A stretch of 64,000 nt of DNA, from positions 64,501-128,500 of the forward strand of contig JAEHOE010000044.1 of the NCBI GenBank assembly GCA_016858145.1, read 5' to 3'. Source of the DNA: Edaphochlamys debaryana. Taxonomy: Eukaryota; Chlorophyta; Chlorophyceae; Chlamydomonadales. Both the position numbers and the translations under genes were made by a program. Below are positions 14,435 to 27,800 of the stretch, one piece after another. Under the pieces are notes generated by a model, which was not told the origin of the DNA, ran no database searches, and was given only the letters and a program-made list of their open reading frames with translations. Positions within the stretch are counted from its first letter, which is position 1. Each line of letters opens with the position of its first letter.

Positions 14435-15653
14435 CCCGCCGTTCAGTCTCGTTGTTGCTCGCTATGCGTGTGGAGTAGGTTGGACAGTGAACACCCCGTG
14501 GCTCCCCGGATGCCCGCTGCCCGCTGTGAAAACAGGCTCGCCAATCGCCAAAACTTTGTCAACACTCGGCCTGCTGCATCGTTACCTGATTTTCGGTAGC
14601 TCTGGCGCAGCACTCATGCCGCTGACGCTGCTCGCTATGCTTGCTGCGGGCATTCTTCCGACGCAACGCCGCCCGGCCCGCGCTGGGCTCTGTTACGTTT
14701 CCGATCGCTTGTCCAGCTTGCCTAGAGTCTCAGGGTGTGTCGAGCAGGTCAGCAGTCGCAGGCCAAGCGGCCAAGTAGGGCGATAACAAGTGTGGCGTGG
14801 TAGTTGTGGTCGTGTTATGTGTCGCATAGTCCCGCTGCACAGAGCGGCTATGAGCTAGGTGAGTCGCCTGGTCGATTATAACAAGGCCGTGCCGGCTGCG
14901 AGAGACACATGATGGTCATGTCGCATAGCCATGTGCCCCCATGGGGCTTACTTCACAGCCGAAGACTTCCCACCGCGGCAGCAGAAGCAGAAGATGGCTC
15001 CAATATGCACGTCTCTAGTGTGATGGGATGGTGGGCTGGGCGTGTGTCAACGCGGGAAAGTAATTGTTGTTGTCAAGTCGCGGCTCGTCCGAACCCCGCC
15101 CGACTGGCGAACCCCGTGCATTGCGCCTGAGTTTCCCCATGCGCCTGAGTTTTCCCCGTGGCCACCCCCTTCGCCCGCCGCCCACGCCCGCAGTGCGCCC
15201 GTGCCCCCTACCCCAACCTACCCCAGCAAGCAACAAGTTGCCCGCTCGGGCGCCGCGGGACTCCAGAGCGCACTCCCCCCGTGCTGTCGCTGGGCAAAAG
15301 TTGGCCCGCTCAGTCGGGCCCAGCCCCAACGCATCACGCCCCGTTGTCTGCAATAACCCCCAGGAAGCTTGGCGAAGGCGAACTTCAGCCCAACAGTCGC
15401 AGTTCCCCTGGCCGCCTCGGCCGCGCCCCGCCCGGGCGCCCGGCCTGCTGGGGCGCGCGAGCCCTGCTGTGCGCCCCCTGTGCCTCCGCCCTTCTTCCGC
15501 TCTCCCGGGCGTCTGGGGTGCAGGCATGGGCTGCCCATGCGCAGCTAGCGGGCTGGCGGCCCTCCGCAGTCCCCACGCCCACTCGCCCAAGGACAGGCAA
15601 CTGGCCGCCGCCGCCGCCGCCCTGCCGCCGGCCCGACAGAGCCGGCGGCTGCC
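14435..15653. promoter_or_regulatory. Spacer upstream of TmcB-like copy A; conserved block next to the gene
   Basis: No coding region is supported here. The part nearest the gene (to about 14,775) aligns with 37,060-37,408 in copy B at clearly higher similarity than the rest, including a shared tract around 14,586-14,690. This is the likely promoter/5' untranslated region of the TmcB-like gene. The remainder up to the SYLF fragment stop has diverged between copies, and I see nothing else in it apart from the short repeat at 14,809-14,892. Confidence 0.4.
14809..14892. repeat. Dispersed 85-bp repeat, copy 1
   Basis: Shares most bases in order with 17,061-17,147 (core around CAGAGCGGCTATGAGCT and GGTCGAT). 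A weaker match lies at about 37,455-37,520 in the copy B spacer. The second copy sits exactly at the internal breakpoint of the truncated SYLF gene. Confidence 0.7.
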
Positions 15654-15734
15654 TCACAGCGCCGCCATGGGCCGACCCCAGCCACCCAGCGGCAGCGGCG
15701 GAGCGGCGTGCGGCCGCATGGGCCCCTTCCCCTC

Positions 15735-15775
15735 CGCCCCTGCCTCCGCCCCTGCCTCCGCCCCTGCCTCCGCCG
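15735..15775 (+). repeat. Short GC-rich tandem repeat inside exon 9 of the SYLF fragment
   Basis: A 12-bp unit (CCCCTGCCTCCG) occurs about three and a half times here but once in copy B (about 38,630). It adds AEAG units on the minus strand without breaking the frame. Confidence 0.8.
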
Positions 15776-17060
15776 CCTCCGCGCCGGGCCCGGCGGCGCC
15801 CAGGTCCTCGCCGCCCCACGGTGCCGGCTCCCGCCCCGGCCCCGGGCGGGCTGTGAGCATGCGCAGTGTGGCGTAGAGCGGCCCGAACTCATCGGGCGGC
15901 TGCACCCTGGGGGGGGGGGGGGAGGGGGGCATGGAGGAGGAAGGCTGGATGGGGAGGGGGGCAGAGGAGGGGGGAGGGCTGATGGTGATTGGGGTGGGAG
16001 GGTGTGCCTTGTGACTGCTGAGGTACGTGCCCCCACAGCAACCAGTAGTCACGCTCCCACCCTGCCTGCTTCCGCCCCGCCCTCAACCCTGCCGTACGGC
16101 TCACCTGCCGTACAGGATGTCGTCGATGGTGACTGCGTCGCCGTACACCGCCCGGTTGTGGCGCTGGTCGGGGTGCAGCGCGCCGCCTGGGGGGGGGGGG
16201 GGGAGGTAGAGGGCGGGGATGAGTGGGTTGGTCTGACGCTCGAGGTGCGACCGGGTACCTGACCGGTCAGGCCCTGAGTGGAGGCGGCCCTGTGTGTGGT
16301 CGGTACCCCGATGCAGCCAGTCCTCCAGCCAGCAGCACACCCTTCCCCGCCCACCCGCCCACCCGCCCACCCACCCACCCCCTCAGGCCCCACCCACCCA
16401 CCCCCTCAGGCCCCACCCACCAAGCGGGGAGAGGTCGATGAGTGCCCCCTTGTGCAGCGTGTAGGTGGACAGGGAGGCGCGGGCGGGGGCGGAGGGGGGG
16501 GCGGGGGGGGGCGGAGGGGGGGCCGTGCGCCTCGAGGGGCCCCGCGGGCTCGGGCGCCGCGCCCCAGTGCGTGTGCGCCCCTCCGCCCCCCTCGGCCCCC
16601 GCCGTGGGCTGCTGCGGCAGCAGGGGGCCGGGGGGCAGGGGGGCCAGGGAGGGGGCCAGGGAGGGGGAGACGCCGCCCAGGGCCCCGGACAGGGGGGAGC
16701 CGGTGCCGCCGCCCTGACAGGGAGGGAGGGGAGGGGTGGGGGAACGAGAGGGGAGGGGGGAGGGAAGGCGGGATACGTGAGGATGTACTCAAGCCTGCAA
16801 AGGTCCAAAACACCTTCTGTTTGGGTCTGTCTGACGGCGGCAGGGCCCGCCCGGCGCCCCCTCAGCCCCCCACCCAACCCCACCCCACCCAGGCCCCACC
16901 CACCCACCAGGGCCCCGCCGGTGCCGCCCACCCCCCCAAGGTCCAGGGGGGGTCCGCCCACGTTGCCGGCCGCGGGGTCGCCCGAGGAGTCCTCGGCGTC
17001 AGCCCTCTTGGGGGGTTGAGGGGGCGGAAGAGGGGGAAGGGGAGGGGTTGGGCGCAAGGG

Positions 17061-17147
17061 GTCGTGTTACGTGTCGCATAGTCCCGCAGCACAGAGCGGC
17101 TATGAGCTGCGTGTGAGTCGCCAGGTCGATCATGACACGGCCGTGCC
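17061..17147. repeat. Dispersed 85-bp repeat, copy 2, at the SYLF breakpoint
   Basis: Near-copy of 14,809-14,892, placed between the exon 6 region and an exon 4 scrap of the truncated SYLF gene. In copy B the corresponding interval holds about 0.9 kb with exons 5 and part of 4. This is therefore a deletion with filler or template-switch sequence. Confidence 0.7.
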
Positions 17148-17238
17148 CCCGCCCGCGTCCACCCTCTCCAGACCCGTGCCCGCGGCGGCGGAAGCAACCG
17201 CAGCGGCAGAGGCGGGAGGGCTGCGCGGGGCGGGGATC

Positions 17239-18826
17239 CGCCGGCGATCGATTGAGAGCGATCAGGCCCAGGACAGGGAAGGCAAATCACGCGAGCCAGG
17301 ATTATTAAAGCGAGCCAACAATCAGCCCGGGGGCCGAGCAACAAGAGGCATGTAGCAGGGAATTGAAGTCCCACACGAACCTAGACACCCGCGTGCAATG
17401 AACGCTGCACCCAGGCACTGCGTCCTCAACGCACGGTCCTCACCCACAGGGATCCTGCAGCAAGCAATGGCCGTACCAAGTTCTAGACACGGTGCGTCAC
17501 CAAGGCTTCTTGTCTCAAGCACAGTACCGGGCACAGGACGCGTCCCCTCACCCCCTCCCAACTAGCGGGGCAGCACAACGCCTCTCACGCAACCAATGGC
17601 AAAGGCTTATCATGATCAATAGTACCGGTATGGTATGTTTCGTAGATAGCTAGCGCCCGCTCAAGCAGACGGGCTGGCTCCGCGGGGCGCACGCCCCTCG
17701 CCACCGCCCCACAAGCATAGTAAGCTCCCCCCCTCGGCGGAAGCAAACTGGAAGCCCTAGGAGCGGCTCCACCGAGCACCTCACCGCCGGCACCTACGTC
17801 CACCGAAAGAAGTCAAGGGCCCGCAAGTAGACCCACACGTCACCCCTTCCTTGCCGGGAAACGCCTCGAGGCCACAGCGCCCGGGCTACCTGCAGTGTGA
17901 CAAGCATCGAGCTCGAGCAGATGGAGACACCCCGTGCCCCAAGCTAGCCGGCCGTGAATCCATACTCCCTGCTCACAGTCCAAGCTGTCCAAGATTAATG
18001 AATCCCGATGAAGCCCGTTCAAGTCGTGCACTTCCAGCGCCTTCCCCATTCTGTGCCCAACCAAGAACACGCAGAGCGGGCTTCGAGCCCTCAAGTTCGG
18101 CGGCAACCCAATATACGGGACCCTGCCTACCCTGCCTTCCCTGTAAGGTAAGAGCAGTCCACAGTGGGGCGCTCACTGATCGCTGTGTATCGCCGAGTAT
18201 CGCAAGCCCCGCCCGACCCTCGTGAATAAGGGCGGACAGGCGGCGGCACGGCGCCACACGCCGGCCACCCCAGCCTCCCCACCCCGCATAACCCCACGGC
18301 GCGAAATAGTCCTCTCCATTCCCTCCACGCAGTGCTGCCGATTCCCGCTCAAGAACACAGCCATCAACCAAGTGAGCCCATGAATTTGTAAGGCTCTGGA
18401 CAGTTGGTAATGCCCGTACGCCGTGATATCATGAAGGCACCCTCCTTCAGTGCCGAAGGGCCTCTGGCCCAGGTATCAATCTCCATCCGAGGCGTTCTCC
18501 CGCATTGCTGCGAGGGCCCGGTCCTTCAAAGCCCAGCCGGTCACTGTGCAGCGCTTGCGCTGACACTCAGTGTCGGTCCTCGAGACGTGCTGCCGTGTGC
18601 GGCGCTCCGTCACTCGCGTTATCCATCCATAACTTGCACCATCATCCATCCATCCATCCATACATCCGCCTTGGTCACTGCCACTTCTGCGTTGCCTATG
18701 CGGAGCGCAGCTGGTTCTATCGTTGCTGCTGGCCTCAAGGCTGTTGCGAGTCAAGTTCGGGGCCCATTCCTGGTTGGGGTTGGGTTGGGTTTCCACGGTG
18801 CAGGTGCCGTCCCACCCTGCCGGGCC
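17239..18826. other. Spacer between the SYLF fragment and the 3' end of TmcB-like copy B
   Basis: About 1.6 kb of lower-GC sequence. I see no convincing exon, tRNA or repeat family except a short CATC microsatellite near 18,643-18,666. The end next to 18,826 is presumably the 3' untranslated region of the minus-strand TmcB-like gene. Confidence 0.4.
18643..18666. repeat. CATC microsatellite
   Basis: Five to six imperfect CATC units in the non-coding spacer. Confidence 0.85.
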
Positions 18827-21800
18827 TTATGCCCTCTTGACGGGGCTGTTCATGCTGGCGGCCCCCGCGTTGCTGCCCCTCAGCGATGCGGTCTGCTTGA
18901 GGATGTCCTTCCAGGCCTTGGAGTCGCCCTCGGGAGCACCGCCTGGGGGGGGCAGGGAGGGGGGTTGAAGTTGAATAGTGGGTTAGATGGGTGGTCTTGC
19001 GGTGGTTCCTTCAAAGGCCGGCGGAACCCAACTGGTCCTCCGGTCCCAACCCCCTTCCCCCTCCCGCCCTCACCGTCCATGGGCACCACCACACTGCCGC
19101 TCGAGGGCAGCGGCGCCACCGCATTGCCCGGCACTCCCCCCGGGCCGCCCAGGTTGAGCGTGGACGAGCGGCGCATGGCCCCGGCCCCGCTGCGCCTGGG
19201 GTCCGCCTCCGCCGCCGCCTTGGCCCCCCCCGCGCTCCCCAGCAGCGCCACCGCCACCAGCTTCATCACGTCCAGCTCCGTGGGCAGCTGCGACAGCATC
19301 TCGGTGATGCGCCGCTTCTGCGGGGGGAGGGGGGAGGGGAGGGGAGGAGGAATGAGGGGGAGGGGGTTGGAGGCGCACACGTCGAGATGCACAATTAGGT
19401 GATCTGCGAGCTGAACGCAGTGGTTGGCACACGCACGGGCCAACCTGCGCCCTCGAGAGCCGCACGCACCTCCTTCTTCATGCGCCTCAGCATGGGCACC
19501 AGCAGCGCGAACACGAACACGGCGAAGACCACCACCAGGAGGATGAACAGGACCACGTGCATGATCACAACGGCTGATCGGGGGCAGGGAGGGGGGGGAT
19601 GCTTAGGAAGACCCGGGGGCAAGCGGCAATGCGGTTGTGCGGTGCAGTACCGGTACGGGCAAGGGAGTGGAGAGAGCCCGCAACCCAAGAGGCAACAAAC
19701 ACCGAGAGAACGCATAGGGAGTGAAGAGGGCGCAAGGAAAGCGAGAGGCGATGCTGTTCCAATGTGCGCGCAGAGCCCGCTCCTATCCTGTCTTCTTCCC
19801 TTCCACCTCACCGCCTTCGTCCCCGCTCCTCCCCGCCCCCCCGCTCACTTGAGAAATTACCGTTGACTGTGGCCTTCTCCAGATCACTGATGCGCACAAT
19901 GCCGTCGGCAAGGTCCTGGGGGGAGAAGGGGGTGGGGAGGCAGGGTTGGAGGAGGCAGGTCTGAGGAGGTAGGCACACACACAGCACCAGTGCGTAGATG
20001 GAGCAAGCACCCCCCCCCTCCCCGCTCACGTTGAGCCCTGCGTTGTAGATGTAGTCCCATTCCATAGACTCCAGCCCCAGCAGCTGGGTGGAGTTGCCAG
20101 AGGCCACGGAGGCTGGGGGGGGGATGGTGGGTGAGGGGAGGGTGGATGAAGGGAGGGTGGATGGGGCTGGCGGAGGGCACGCAAGGGCAGGGTGGTGGCG
20201 AGGGGGCTGGGGGGGTTGGTGCTGGTTAGGTGCGTGCCCACCGCCCATGGCAGGGCCAAGCCCTCGTAGCCCACCCACCCCCGCCTCACGCCCCCCGCCT
20301 CACGCCCTGCTCCTCAAAGGCCCCCCCCCCCTCACCCGCCGCCCCCTCCGCCGCATCCGCCAGGGCCCGCAGCGCCAGCACGTTCTTGAACATGATGGCC
20401 TCCACGCCGCTGTGGGTCACCTGGGGGGGAGGGGGGGCGAAGGGGGGGAGCAGGGGGCGGGGGCCGTCAAGGGCCAGGGCAGGGCGAGGTAGGGGTGAGG
20501 TGGCCGACCGGGGCGGCAAAGGGATGGCGGTGGCCTTGGCCCGGGTAGTGGCCCCCTCTCCTCCCTCCCCTCCCACCTCCCCCCACCTGGTAGTATCGGT
20601 AGTCCTCGTCCGGGCAAGGCAGCGTAATGCGCTGGCAGTCGCCGGTGCCAAAGAAGAGCTGGAACATGGCGGGGGAGGCCTTGGCCAGGCCGTTGTTCAC
20701 GACGCCGGGGAACACCTCCACGTCGGGACCTGGAGGGTGGGGGGTTGCATGGGCACAGGGCGATCAGAGGTTTGTCGGGCCGCGCGTCCACACCGAAAAG
20801 CGAGCCCCTCCACACCCAGCCTCACCCCACCGCCTCATCCCCAACCGCCCCAGCCCCTACCGCCCCAAGCCCCCGAACCCCGCCTCACCCGCCACCCGCC
20901 ACGCGTCCACCCCCATGCGCAGGGTGTAGTACGCGGCCCGCAGCTGCACGCTGATGAGGCGGACGTCCGCCACTCGCTGGGTTATGTGGGCCAAGTTCTC
21001 CTCGGAGCACAGCTCCTGGGGGGTGGGGGGAGGTGGGAGCGGGGAGGTGTTGTGCGGTGAGCAGCATGCATGCGCTCAAGCCCCAGCCACGCGCCCCACC
21101 GTCCCCCTCGTCTCCCTCAGCTCCCCGCCCCCCCTACCTGTGCGTAGAATACGCCCTTGCACACTCGCTCCGTGTTGCGCTGAGCCACAGCCACCTGGGG
21201 GGAGGGGACGTAGGGAGAAGCGGGGAGGGGAAGAGGGGAGGTGAGAGGTGAGAGGTGAGAGGGGAAGAGGTGGGGCAAGGACAGCGCATACAAAGCCCCG
21301 CACGTTCCCCATCGTCGTTCCCCCTTCATCGCCCCCCACCCTGTCCCCTCACCATGGCCACCTCCTGCTGAGTGGTCATGGTTAGGATGTATCCAATGCT
21401 GTACGGCAGATGGGGAGGGGAGGTTACAAGATCAGTCACAGGCCGTGCGGTAGCTGGGGAGCCCAGACGCCATCACAGCGTGCGCTGCGCTGCCCTCAGC
21501 CCTGCTCTGCTACCCACGCGCCCCCCCCCAAAGCCCCACCTGTAGAATATGATGATGAGCAGTGAGTAGGTCACTGCAATGGCCAGCATGGCGATGAACA
21601 CGCGGCTGTTGCGCTTGAGCGCGCGGACCTCCTTGTCGCCCTTGGCGCCGGGGGCGGGGGAGACCGAGTTGCGGCGGCTGAGGTGCGTGGTGCAGGGGCG
21701 GAGGGGGGAGGGGTTAGTGGCAGGAGATGGGGACAGCTTGTCTGCTGGAACAGGGGAGGGAGGCAGGCGTGCCGCCCCGCCGCCCATGCACCCACCTGAA

Positions 21801-24800
21801 TCGGGCCTTGAGTGAGGCCAGGAAGCCTCCCGACTGCCGGGGGGCGGCCAGGGAGCCGCTCTTGAGCAGGCGCAGGGGGCCGTAGCCGCCGTCCTCGGCG
21901 CCGCCCGCAGCATCCTTGGCGCCACCGGCCTCGGAGGCGGAGCCGCGCTGGTGGCTGGAGCTGCCCTTGCGGTGGGACTGGGAGGGGTCGCCCTGGGCCC
22001 CGCTGCCGCCGTGCTTCTTGCCCTCCTGGGGAGGGAGAAGGGAGAGGGGAGGAGAGGGGGGAGACGGGTCAAGGCGGGGTGCGGCTTGCAGGTGGATGTT
22101 GAGCCTGGGGATACCTGTCTGCGCCACGTCCCACCTTCTTGCCCTTCTTGCCGCCCTTGCCCTCGCCCTCGCCGCCGCGCCGGCCGCCGCCCCCCGCCGC
22201 GCTCTCCACGTCCGCGCCCCCCTCGTCGAAGTTGGCTCTGCGCCGGGGCTGCGCTGTGCCCGCCTCGCCGTCGCTGCCCTCGACACGCTCTTCAGCGGCC
22301 TACGGGGCGGGCAATGGGGATGGGGTGAGGCACCAGCAACGGTTCCGCGAGACACTGACAAGACGCGACCATCGGAACAATGTCATCACGAGGACCCATA
22401 GGTCAAAGGAAGCGTGATAGCAGAGTCGCCAAGCAAAAGCTAGTAGCGAGGATAGGTTCGTGCCACCGTGCCCTTCGCGCCGACCCGACTTGAAGCCGAC
22501 ACTTAAGAGCCCTGGGTCCCATGTCAACAGGCCCTACGAGTTGTGCGTGGGGGTTTGCGCTGTCCCCCGGGCTAAGCGCGGGAGGAGCCCCCTGCCACCC
22601 GAGTACCGAAACGGCCCCGCTCCCCCTCACCCCCCCACCCACCTTGGTGGCGGCCGCCACCTCCTCGTCGTCGTCATCGTCGCTCTCGTCAGCGTCCAGC
22701 AGGTGCGTGGTCTGGGAGGCCAGCGCGCGGGTCAGGCCTGGGGGGGAGTGGAAGGGGGAGAGATTAGGGGGGGGGGGGGCTTCAGGTCGCGAGACAGCAC
22801 GTGGGAGCCAGGCCGTGGAGCCCCAACGCCCTCCCGGCCACCAGCCATCGTTCCCGCTCCCGCCCCATACACACGCCCGCTGCCCCTCACCGATGGGGAT
22901 GGACAGGAATGTCTCGTACAGCTTGTAGCGGGACTCGGAGACCATGCGGAGGAGGTAGATGAGGCAGCTGGGGGGGGGGGGAATGGTGAGGGGGGGAGGG
23001 GAGGAGGACGCGGTGAGGGAGTCAGGCGCGCCGCATCTGCGGGTGCGGTGTGTGGGGTAGAAGCAGCGCGACCTCCCGTGCCGTTCCCTCCCCTTCCCCC
23101 TCAGCGACAGGTGCTCACACGGCCGTGCATGACGACACCAGGAACCCCTCGATGACCAGGAAGATGAGCTGCAGGGTGTTGACGTTGGCGGTGTGGCCCT
23201 CGGCGTGCTCCTGGGGCGGGAGGGAGCAGGGGGGAAGAAAGAAGGGTGGGGATGTAAGCTGGGGACAGGCGAGCAGCTGACCCCTCCCCCCACCTCGGCA
23301 CCAAGCGCCCCCTACCTCCCCCCACCCCACCCCACACACGCACCTGCAGCGCCAACCACACGACGTCGGAGCCGTCCGCCAGTGCCTGTGCTGAGCGGAG
23401 CAGAAACATGCCGTCCGTGGTGTCGGCGGGGTATATGCCCTGCGGAGGGGGGGGGCAGGATAGGGGGGGGGGGGGGCCTGTTGACGTGAGGAAGGGGGCT
23501 GGGAAGACCTGAGGCAGCAAGCTTGCCGTGCCTTTGCTGTGGATACGCACCCATGAGGGTGGCGGAACCTTCCCCCCCCTACCCCCCCCCTACCCACCCA
23601 CTCACCTTTGCCGCCCACTCGTTGTGGTTCTGATAGACGTTGAGCGCGGCAATGAGCAGGCGGGTCAGCAGGTCCTGGGGGAGGCAGGGGAAGGTGACGC
23701 AGCGGAAGGTGAGTCGTGCGCGAGTGCAGTGGCGTAGGACAGAAGGCGGGGAGTGGAACTGTCGGCCCAGTGCCTGCTCTCCCCCTTCCTCACGCCCTGA
23801 TCGTTCCCCAGTCCCCCCCCCTCGCCCCCCCCCCCCATCCCACCCACCCAGCTGGTGACGGTTGCGTACGTGTCAGCCCCGCTGGTGCTGTTGTAGCCCG
23901 TCCACACCTGGGGGGGGGGGGAGAGGGAGAGGGAGGGGGAGGGTTGCAGGAGGCCTTCAGCAGGGGGTGTGCAGAGGGGATGCAGGGGGGATGCAGGCCA
24001 GCGCTCATCTCCAGCCACGCTGCTGCCTTCCCTCCCAATCTCCCCGCTTTGCCCCCTCCCCCCTCAGCCCTCAACCCCCCCTCCCCACCGTGAGCTTCTC
24101 CGAGTAGAAGAGCAGGGTGATGGACTGGTGCGTGGAGCGCTCAAGGATGTGGTTGTTCATGTCCTGTGGGGGAGGGGGGGGGAGGGGGAGGGGGCGAGTG
24201 TGTGTATGGAAGGCTGCTCGCTTGAGCCCGGGAAGCGTAGGCACGGCGACCGTGCAACCAGCGTAAATTACGTGCACATAAATCATGTCGGGTGTGTGGC
24301 TGGGCTTTCTCCCAAGTCCCAATCGTCTGTACCGCAGGCCCCGCCGACCCAGCCCATCCCTGCCTCCCCCCTCACGTTGTACAGGTTGAGGTACCGGTAC
24401 ATTTTATCAGCGAAGACCTGGGGTGGACGGGAAAGGGTATGAAAGCAGGGCCCGACGGGTGGGGCTCGGACGTTGCATCGCTGTGGGGCCCGCGCCCCCG
24501 GCCTCGGTCCCCGCCCCCCCAGATTCCCCTCTCCTCCCTCACCTGGGCGTCACCCGGTCCGTAGGTGGTGTTTGATCCCTTGCCCCGGTGGGCCTGGTCC
24601 ATGGCGCGGAGGTAGACCACGCACTGGGGGGGCGGGGGAGCGGAGGGGGGGAATGAGGGGAGTGAAGGCCGCTGGGCCGGAGCAGTCAGGGCGGGCAGAG
24701 GAGGGCTGTCCGGAGCAGCAAGGCGCCGCGGGATGAGCACGCGCCCCCCTTGCGCCGAGGTGCCGGGGCACGTTTGGGCACTAATGCAACTCACTCACTC

Positions 24801-27800
24801 CGACCCCCCCCCCGACCCCCCCCCCACCTTCTGCAGGTAGGCCTGGCCGTCGCCCATGTCCGTGAGGGTGGCCAGCGCGTCGTTCTGCCACTGCAGGGGG
24901 GGAGGGGAGGTAAGGGGAGGGGGGGGGCTAACCTTTTAACCCTTGTCTTCACCAGACGTACGTGTTGCGCGCCCTGCCCCACTCCTCAGCTGTGCCCCTG
25001 CCCCCATCCCCCTGTCGTACGTGGATGGCGTCCATGATGAGGGCGAAGCACAGCACGTGTACGGCCATACACACAAAGATGGTGGCGGCCACGAGCAGCT
25101 TGAAGTGGGTAAGCTTCTGCAGGGGGGGAGCAAGGGGATGGGGGGGAAGGTGTGTGTGTCAAGGGCTGCTCGTATAATGAGCTGAGGGCAGGGTGTGTAC
25201 AAGTAGACGGGTTGCGCTGGCCTGGACCCGGTATACCCCAGCTACTATGGCGCCCCTCTTCCATCCCCCCCCCCTGGTGCTCGCCTTCTGTGCCTCGGGG
25301 GAGTCGAGCAGCTTGAGCAGCTTCTTGTAGCGCTGGGGGGAAGGGACGGAGGGGGGGAGGTCAGGAACAGAGGTGCGCCCCGGCCCGCAACTCCCTTCTC
25401 TTCCCTCTCACACCCCACCCCTCACCTTGCCCCTCTTGAAGTCGCCCGTGTCTCCGTCGCTGAGCCCCGAGGTGCCCGACAGACCCGACACCGCGCTGGG
25501 GGGCGCGGGGATAGAGAAGGGGGGAAGAGGTTGACGGACAGACGGCAGGGCGAGTGTCTGGACTGAGCAAGAGGCGGTTGGGTCCGGTGGCGCGGGGGCC
25601 TAGGGAGAGCCCTCCACACACCTCTCCCCTCCGTCGCTGCCAGCTCCGGCGCTGCGGGGGCGCGCGCGGGCCTCCTCCGCCTCCGCCTCCTGCCCCTGGC
25701 CGCCCTGCTCGCCCTCGGCCGCCCAGCCGCGCTTGGTGCTCTTGCTGGGGCTGGCGGCGCGGGAGCTGCAGGGGGGGGGGGAAGAGAGGGTTAGTGTGCA
25801 GGTGGGGGCCTGGAGTGCAGGGTGCACGGTGTACAGCGTATCAGCGCCCTCGCCTCCCCTCCCCGCCTCCTCAGCTCACCTCTTGCCCCCGTCGCCCCCC
25901 TCCGAGCCGTGCGGCGAGCGCATGCCGTCGTGTGACGCGGCCTCGCCCTCCGCGCCCGCGCCGCTGCTGCCCTCGCTGCTGTCGCCCTCCTCCTCCGAGG
26001 ACTCCTCCACCGCTGGGAGGGAAGAGGGGAGATGGAGGAGAAGGGGGGAAAGGAGGGGAGCAGGGAGTTTGGTGACAGGAAGGCGGCAGAGCTAGCAGCA
26101 GGGCGGGAGGGGGGGGGGGCGTCAGTGAGTTGCCCCTCTGGACCCCGCCTCCCCCCCTCTGTAGCCCTCACCCTAGCCCCTCAACCCCCGCCCCACCCCC
26201 GCCCCAGGCCTCACCTTCCGGCCCCGCCCGCACACTGTTCTGGTAGTACTCGCCGCCCGAGGTCACCCACTTCTGGATCTTGTTGGAGGGGGCCTTGGCC
26301 AGGGCTGGGCCCTTGGTGGGGGACTTGGGCTGCGGGGGTGCGGGTGAGGGGCGGTCAAGAGGGTGGTACGCAGGTGAGAACGTCTGCGAGCTAGCCGTGC
26401 GTGGGTCAGCACCAGAAGTCCATGTCACACGGCCCTTGCACCCCAAAGACACGGCGTCACCATACCCCCCCCCCTTCACGCCTGACCCACCTTGCCACCG
26501 TCTGCGGTCTCGATCTTGGCCCGGGCGCCCGCAGGGGGGGTGCCCTTGCGGCTCTTGGCCGGGTCTGCGCCCGCACCCGCGGCCTGCACGCCTTCGCCCT
26601 CCTCCTCGCCCTCGCCGCCCTCCACGGCCCCCGGCAGCCCCGCCCTCGAGCGGGGCGAGTCCAGCGGCAGCGCCTCCACCTCCGCAGCAGAGTCCATCAC
26701 AGGGCGCACGTGTCGACGGCCGGAGCCCTCCCCGCCCGACCCAGATCCCGACCCCGAGCCCTCACCCCCCGCCCCGACGGCGCCCTCCAGCCCCGCGGCC
26801 CCGCCCGAGCCGCCCGAGCCGGGCTTGGAGCCACCCGCGCTGGCAGCCGGGGCCGCAGCGCCGTCGGCCGTGAGCACAATGGACGCGCGGCGGCCGCCGG
26901 GGCCCAGGGGGCTGGGCGCTCCGGGGCCCGCCGGCGGGGCCGCTCCGTCGCCCGAGTTGGACATTGCTCGGGCGAGCGTGTCCCGCCATCCGCCTCCACC
27001 GGGGCTGAGGGGGGCCCCAGGGGCGGGTGCGTCCACTGAGGAGCGCAGGCGCAGGGGGGCGCCGGGGCTGTTGGGCCCCGCGGCCCCAGCCTGGCGCCCC
27101 AGCCTGGAGAGGCCACCGGGGCCGGGGGAGGGCACTCCCGAGGCGGTCCGCGAGGGCCCGCCGGGGACGGGGGAGCCGGGGCCGCGCATGGCAGAGAGCT
27201 CCGTCACCAGCTGGGAGGCTACGGGGGGGGGGGGGAGGAGTGGAGAGGGGTGCAAGGTGGTTATTGATTGGTGTTTACCGGCGCGGCACCCAATGAGCTT
27301 CTCCAGCGTTCCTTCTAGATTCTTGCCTTTCCCTTCCTGCCCTCCCGGGCTCACCCCTGCGCGTGGGGCTGGCGAAGGCGGGCATTGGTGAGTCGTCGTT
27401 TGCAGCGGCCTGGCGGCTTGCGGCCAGAGCGGCGGCCACGGCGGCCGCATCAATGCCCTCGACTGCATAGGGTGGTTGTGCGGGGAGAGGACACGGGGGC
27501 GAGTCAAGGGGCAGTGGGAGACCAGGAAGGAGAGGACAGAGCTTGGGCGAGCCCTGTTCACCCCTGACACACACACCCTCCCCTTCCCCTCCACGCACCG
27601 GGCGCCAGTCGCAGGATGGCCGTGAGGGGGCTGCCTGGCGCTGGCTTGCCCACCAGCTGCAGCGTGAGGGGCAGCTGGCGGCCGTCGCGGTGGAGCCCGG
27701 GCAGCAGGTGCACGGGGCCGACCTTGACCGTGTCCGCCTCCTTGGCCGCCCCCGCCGCCGCCGCCTTGAGCGCGCTCTTCTTGGCTCCCTCGGCGTGCAG

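Larger units (their letters stand above)
1..17238. repeat. Segmental duplication, copy A
   Basis: Direct tandem duplicate of 22,447-40,991. Base 1 matches base 22,447 and the match continues through the whole TmcB-like gene, the spacer, and the 3' half of the SYLF gene. Exons and most introns are near-identical; some introns and the spacer are diverged. The alignment ends near 17,238, where an internal stretch of the SYLF gene has been replaced by an 87-bp sequence also found at 14,809-14,892. Confidence 0.9.
15654..17238 (-). pseudogene. Truncated SYLF-domain gene, copy A (3' fragment)
   Basis: Matches exons 6 to 9 of the SYLF gene at 38,549-42,121. Exon 9 (15,654-15,906) ends in the same WGRPMAAL-stop, exon 8 (16,105-16,186) encodes HPDQRHNRAVYGDAVTIDDILYGR-like sequence split here for length, exon 7 lies at about 16,440-16,715 and exon 6 at about 16,900-17,013. 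Upstream exons 1-3, the SYLF core exons and the promoter are absent. A scrap of exon 4 (17,157-17,238, matching 40,912-40,991) follows a foreign 87-bp piece. The remaining exons keep an open frame (exon 9 gains a few Ala-Glu-Ala-Gly units in frame), so the truncation is recent or the fragment is still transcribed. Confidence 0.8.
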
